Below the pieces are notes generated by a model. The model had not been told where the DNA came from and searched no databases. It saw only the letters and a list, made by a program, of their open reading frames with translations. Positions 6,994-9,886 of a stretch of DNA of 9,886 nt are shown piece after piece. This stretch comes from an uncultured Streptococcus sp. (lineage in GTDB: Bacteria; Bacillota; Bacilli; Lactobacillales; Aerococcaceae). Location: NCBI GenBank assembly GCA_916050055.1, contig CAJZJY010000034.1:1-9886 (forward strand). Direction: 5' to 3'. The position numbers and the translations under genes were made by a program. Positions within the stretch are counted from its first letter, which is position 1, and each line of letters begins with the position of its first letter.

Positions 6994-8196
6994 TTATTTA
7001 CGATATCCTTTTACGCAATATTGATTTTTCTCTTCGTCATAGTTTAATGACTCGACGAGAGTACGCTGTTGCAACTGATTCAACTCTTTTGTCTGCGTCA
7101 CGTCTAACCACTCTTCATAGTATGTCATTTGCGCTTTTACTTGTTCTTTCAAGAAAGCCTTTAATCGTTCCACATCTGCTTCATTTACTGCAGAAATTTG
7201 AATCGATGGATAAAGGTTAGGCTGGAATTCGCCTTCGATTAAGTCTGTCTTATTATAGACTGTCACCATTGGAATTTCTTGCATTTCCAAGTCGTTTACT
7301 AAATCGATAACCGTCTTTTCATGTAGGGAGAACTGCACGTTTGACGCATCCACCACATGAACTAATAAATCGACATCGGCACTTTCTTCGAGAGTTGATT
7401 CAAACGCATGAATCAATGTTGTTGGTAACTCTTGGATAAAACCTACAGTATCTGTTAAAGTCACTTCAAAATTCGGGAACAAGTCTACCTGTCTAGTTAA
7501 CGGATCCAGTGTCGCAAACAATTGGTCCATTTGATAAGTACCCGCATGTGTTAATTGATTTAAAATCGTAGACTTTCCAGCATTCGTATACCCGATTAAT
7601 CCCAGTTGGAATCCATTAGAACTCTTTCTCTTCTCGCGTGAACGTTCACGGTGTTTTTTGATCTGTTCTAGCTGTTCTTCGATATCTTGGATTTGCTTAC
7701 GAATATAACGTCTATCAGTTTCCAAGCGAGTTTCCCCTGGACCACGAGTACCAATTCCCCCACCTTGACGAGACAAGCCTTCACGTTGACCCGAAAGACG
7801 TGGCAGTAAGTAGTTTAATTGCGCGAGCTGAACTTGAAGTTTCCCTTCTTTAGAGCGAGCACGCATTGCAAAAATATCTAAAATCAATTGCACACGGTCA
7901 ATGATACGACAGCTAATCGATTCATTAAGATTTTTCACCATCGAGCCTGTGAGCGATTGATAAAATACAACAAGGTCCACTTCTAGTTCGTCGACAAGAT
8001 GGCTGATTTCTTCAACTTTCCCTTTCCCGACAAGGGTACGTCCACTAATCGACTCACGTTTTTGAGTAACGGTCGCCACCACTTCCCCCATCGCTGTATC
8101 GACTAATTGCGCCAGCTCTTGGTTAGCATATGCGAAATCTTCATCGGTTTGCATCGTTTGTACGCTTACGATTAATACGCGTTCTCTTTGTTCCAT
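6994..8196 (-). CDS. hflX: Ribosome-associated GTPase HflX
   Basis: HflX is a translational GTPase-like protein of the Obg-HflX class that binds the 50S subunit and, in studied bacteria, splits stalled or hibernating ribosomes. The 400-residue protein has an N-terminal HflX domain with VGKGKVEEI (56-64), then the signature SGQREGLSRQGGGIGTRGPG (135-154) leading into a basic coiled-coil linker (about 160-193). The G domain shows G1 GYTNAGKST (202-210), G3 DTVGFI (249-254) with the ELPTTLIHAFESTLEE segment typical of HflX, G4 NKTD (315-318) and a G5-like SAV (335-337). A C-terminal domain of about 40 residues follows. The gene begins 1 nt after the miaA stop codon, and its AGGAGG lies in the last codons of miaA, implying translational coupling. 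No hfq separates it from miaA, unlike in B. subtilis and E. coli. It ends the operon at a strong terminator. Confidence 0.97.
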   Translation of the reverse strand: MEQRERVLIVSVQTMQTDEDFAYANQELAQLVDTAMGEVVATVTQKRESISGRTLVGKGKVEEISHLVDELEVDLVVFYQSLTGSMVKNLNESISCRIIDRVQLILDIFAMRARSKEGKLQVQLAQLNYLLPRLSGQREGLSRQGGGIGTRGPGETRLETDRRYIRKQIQDIEEQLEQIKKHRERSREKRKSSNGFQLGLIGYTNAGKSTILNQLTHAGTYQMDQLFATLDPLTRQVDLFPNFEVTLTDTVGFIQELPTTLIHAFESTLEESADVDLLVHVVDASNVQFSLHEKTVIDLVNDLEMQEIPMVTVYNKTDLIEGEFQPNLYPSIQISAVNEADVERLKAFLKEQVKAQMTYYEEWLDVTQTKELNQLQQRTLVESLNYDEEKNQYCVKGYRK

Positions 8197-8197
8197 T

Positions 8198-9139
8198 CTA
8201 TCCCTCCTCTACAAAAGCTGATAGTTCTTCTAATAGTTCTTCTTTATCTTTTGGATTCTCTAATAAATTCACCCAACGAATTTGCGGCAGTCGATTTCTA
8301 AACCACGTTAATTGTCGTTTGGCGTATCGTCTTGAGTTTTGTTGAATGTTTGCAATAATCGCCTCACGCGACTGTTCTCCTTCAAAATACGGAATCCATT
8401 CCTTATATCCAATTCCACTAATCGATTGGATATCTAGGCCTTTTGATTTTTCATATAACTCCCTAGCTTCTTCTTCAAGACCTGCCTCACTCATCAATTC
8501 TACACGCAAATTGATCCGCTCATATAGAAGTGCTCTATCTGTATTTAATCCAATAATAAACGCATCATAGTGCGGCGTCTTTTGAATTTCTAGGCTTGAA
8601 AACTTCTTACCTGTCGCATGAATCACTTCTAGCGCACGAATCACGCGTCTAGGATTATTGACCGAAATCTTTGCAGCGGCTTCTGGATCTACGGCATTTA
8701 ATTCATTCCAAAGCACTTCTGAACCTTTTTCTTCCAGTTCTTTTTCTTTTAATAAACGAAAGGCCGGATCATTCGAGCCCTCACCGCTATAATGAAATCC
8801 ATATAATAGACCTTCGATATAGAGTCCTGTTCCACCTACGATAATCGGAAGCTTCCCACGACTCGTAATCTCTGTAATTGCTGCTTCGGCCTTTTCTTTA
8901 AAGTCACTTGCAGTAAAAGGTTTATCCCACTCACAAATGTCTAGTAAGTGATGACAAACGCCTTCTTTTTCTTCCTTAGTAACTTTTGCAGTTCCAATAT
9001 CAAGCCCCTTATACACTTGAAGCGAATCTCCATTTATGATTTCGCCGTTGAAGTGTTTTGCAAGTTCAATACTGAGAGCTGTTTTTCCTACCGCAGTTGC
9101 TCCCACGATAATAATAATTTTTGGTAGCTTATCGCTCAT
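8198..9139 (-). CDS. miaA: tRNA dimethylallyltransferase MiaA
   Basis: MiaA transfers a dimethylallyl group from dimethylallyl diphosphate to N6 of A37 in tRNAs that read UNN codons, the first step of ms2i6A formation. The 313-residue protein has a P-loop at 13-20, NGDSLQVYKGLDIGTAK (36-52) with the probable catalytic Asp38, HHLLDI (63-68) and VGGTGLYI (101-108) with Thr104. NPRRVIRALEV follows, and near the C-terminus YAKRQLTWFRN. The length matches the family. The P-loop reads GATAVGKT where most MiaA proteins have GPTAxGKT; the Lys and Thr that bind phosphate are retained. The ATG lies inside the end of the upstream phosphodiesterase gene (11-nt overlap), with AAAGGAG 4 nt upstream. Translation is therefore probably coupled to that gene. 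Confidence 0.97.
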   Translation of the reverse strand: MSDKLPKIIIIVGATAVGKTALSIELAKHFNGEIINGDSLQVYKGLDIGTAKVTKEEKEGVCHHLLDICEWDKPFTASDFKEKAEAAITEITSRGKLPIIVGGTGLYIEGLLYGFHYSGEGSNDPAFRLLKEKELEEKGSEVLWNELNAVDPEAAAKISVNNPRRVIRALEVIHATGKKFSSLEIQKTPHYDAFIIGLNTDRALLYERINLRVELMSEAGLEEEARELYEKSKGLDIQSISGIGYKEWIPYFEGEQSREAIIANIQQNSRRYAKRQLTWFRNRLPQIRWVNLLENPKDKEELLEELSAFVEEG

Positions 9140-9857
9140 AGTTCTCCTTTAATTGTAACGCCTTTTCCGGATAGTCCGTAAAAATAGCTTCAATCTGTAG
9201 TTCAAAGCAACGGTTAATGTCTTTTTCTTCATTCACGGTCCAAACACGTAAAGGCAACCGATTCGTATTCCATTCAAGCGTCCAATCGAGCAACTTCAAA
9301 TCAGGATGATACGATTCTTTTTCAAGCATGGCATCCCCTTTATTTGCCCACTCCTTAGATTCAAAGAGAAGCCCAATTTCTTGAGAAGGATTTGCTTGTT
9401 TCAGTTCAACTAGTGTATAAGGATTAAAACTTGAATAGACAATGGCAAATGGCCAATCCTTAGTACTTTGCAATGCTAGACATTTCTCAACGAGACCTTC
9501 ATATTGAATAACATCTGTTTTTAACTCAATATTTAATTGACCATTGAAACCTAACCCTTTCAGCAATAGGAGTACTTCTTCAAGAGTTGGAATCTTCTCA
9601 CCAGCAAATGTCGCATTAACCCAACTTCCTGCATCTAGCTCTTTGATTTCTGCTAGTGTTAAGTTTCTGATTTCTCCAGTTCCATTAGTTGTACGGTCGA
9701 CCGTTTCATCATGAATAACAACTAAATGTCCATCCTTTGTTAGGTGGACATCGAGTTCAATGCCGTCACTAACCACACGCACTGCTTCTTTGAACGATGC
9801 GAGTGTGTTTTCTGGATGTGTCCCTTTACTCCCTCTATGTGCAAAGATTTTTGTCAT
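9129..9857 (-). CDS. Glycerophosphodiester phosphodiesterase (cytoplasmic, UgpQ-like)
   Basis: This 242-residue protein belongs to the GDPD family, which hydrolyses deacylated phospholipid headgroup diesters to glycerol 3-phosphate and an alcohol. The TIM-barrel motifs are in order: HRG (7-9) and PENT (15-18), IELDVHLTKDG (33-43) with Glu34 and Asp36 as metal ligands, catalytic-type His49 in VIHDE, NIELK (109-113), SSFN (142-145), VWTVNE (205-210) and TDYP (227-230). No signal peptide or membrane segment is present, so it should be cytoplasmic, like UgpQ rather than secreted GlpQ. An in-frame TGA lies nine codons before the ATG, excluding a longer start there. An AAGG site about 8 nt upstream supports the ATG. 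The stop codon lies inside miaA, so it appears to be the proximal gene of an operon with miaA and hflX. The substrate alcohol cannot be told from the sequence. Confidence 0.94.
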   Translation of the reverse strand: MTKIFAHRGSKGTHPENTLASFKEAVRVVSDGIELDVHLTKDGHLVVIHDETVDRTTNGTGEIRNLTLAEIKELDAGSWVNATFAGEKIPTLEEVLLLLKGLGFNGQLNIELKTDVIQYEGLVEKCLALQSTKDWPFAIVYSSFNPYTLVELKQANPSQEIGLLFESKEWANKGDAMLEKESYHPDLKLLDWTLEWNTNRLPLRVWTVNEEKDINRCFELQIEAIFTDYPEKALQLKENYER

Positions 9858-9886
9858 TTGCGTTCACCTTCTGCTCGTGTATCATT
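9854..9886 (-). CDS. Possible C-terminal end of an upstream gene (partial)
   Basis: One minus-strand frame entering the right edge stays open for ten codons (NDTRAEGERK) and stops with TGA at 9856-9854. That TGA overlaps the phosphodiesterase ATG as ATGA, the usual form of a translationally coupled gene pair, and would fit the tight packing of the genes that follow. The fragment is far too short to identify, and an open frame of this size is expected by chance. It is listed only because of the ATGA overlap and because no promoter is visible in the last 29 bases. Confidence 0.35.
   Translation of the reverse strand, partial: NDTRAEGERK

Noticed and set aside
1..9886. Search for defence islands, transposases, CRISPR arrays, tRNA/rRNA genes, riboswitches or attachment sites
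   Set aside because: Nothing supportable was found. All sizeable space is occupied by conserved core genes on one strand with short intergenic regions explained by promoters and terminators.

Overview
The window is a compact, AT-rich block of bacterial housekeeping genes. Every gene I can support lies on the minus strand, so transcription runs from the high-coordinate end to the low. The order rnc-smc-HAD phosphatase-ftsY, the Gram-positive-style RNase III, Smc and FtsY proteins, strong purine-rich Shine-Dalgarno sites and consensus sigma-A promoters point to a low-GC Firmicute. A Cof-type HAD gene between smc and ftsY is a streptococcal/lactobacillal trait; in Bacillus subtilis smc is followed directly by ftsY. 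I infer a member of the Lactobacillales, possibly a Carnobacteriaceae/Granulicatella-like species. The genus is a guess.

Layout in transcription order. (1) 9886-6952: the last ten codons of a possible upstream gene, then a cytoplasmic glycerophosphodiester phosphodiesterase, miaA and hflX. These are joined by overlaps of 4 and 11 nt and a gap of 1 nt, and end at a strong intrinsic terminator. (2) 6940-2541: a good promoter (TTGTAA-17-TATAAT) directly after that terminator drives rnc and smc, which end at a second strong terminator. (3) 2540-1: one or two candidate promoters lead into a Cof-type HAD phosphatase with a TTG start, then ftsY 14 nt later. A consensus extended -10 promoter overlapping the ftsY stop codon probably gives a Bax inhibitor-1 family membrane protein gene its own transcription. 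That gene runs off the left edge.

The functions are tRNA modification (MiaA), ribosome-associated GTPase activity (HflX), double-stranded RNA processing (RNase III), chromosome organisation (Smc), co-translational membrane targeting (FtsY), phospholipid-headgroup or metabolite phosphate turnover (GDPD and HAD proteins) and probable membrane ion/calcium homeostasis (BI-1 family). No intergenic stretch exceeds about 130 bases. I see no RNA gene, mobile element, CRISPR array or long repeat, and nothing that looks like an undescribed system. The findings are modest points about transcript architecture, start codons and gene order.
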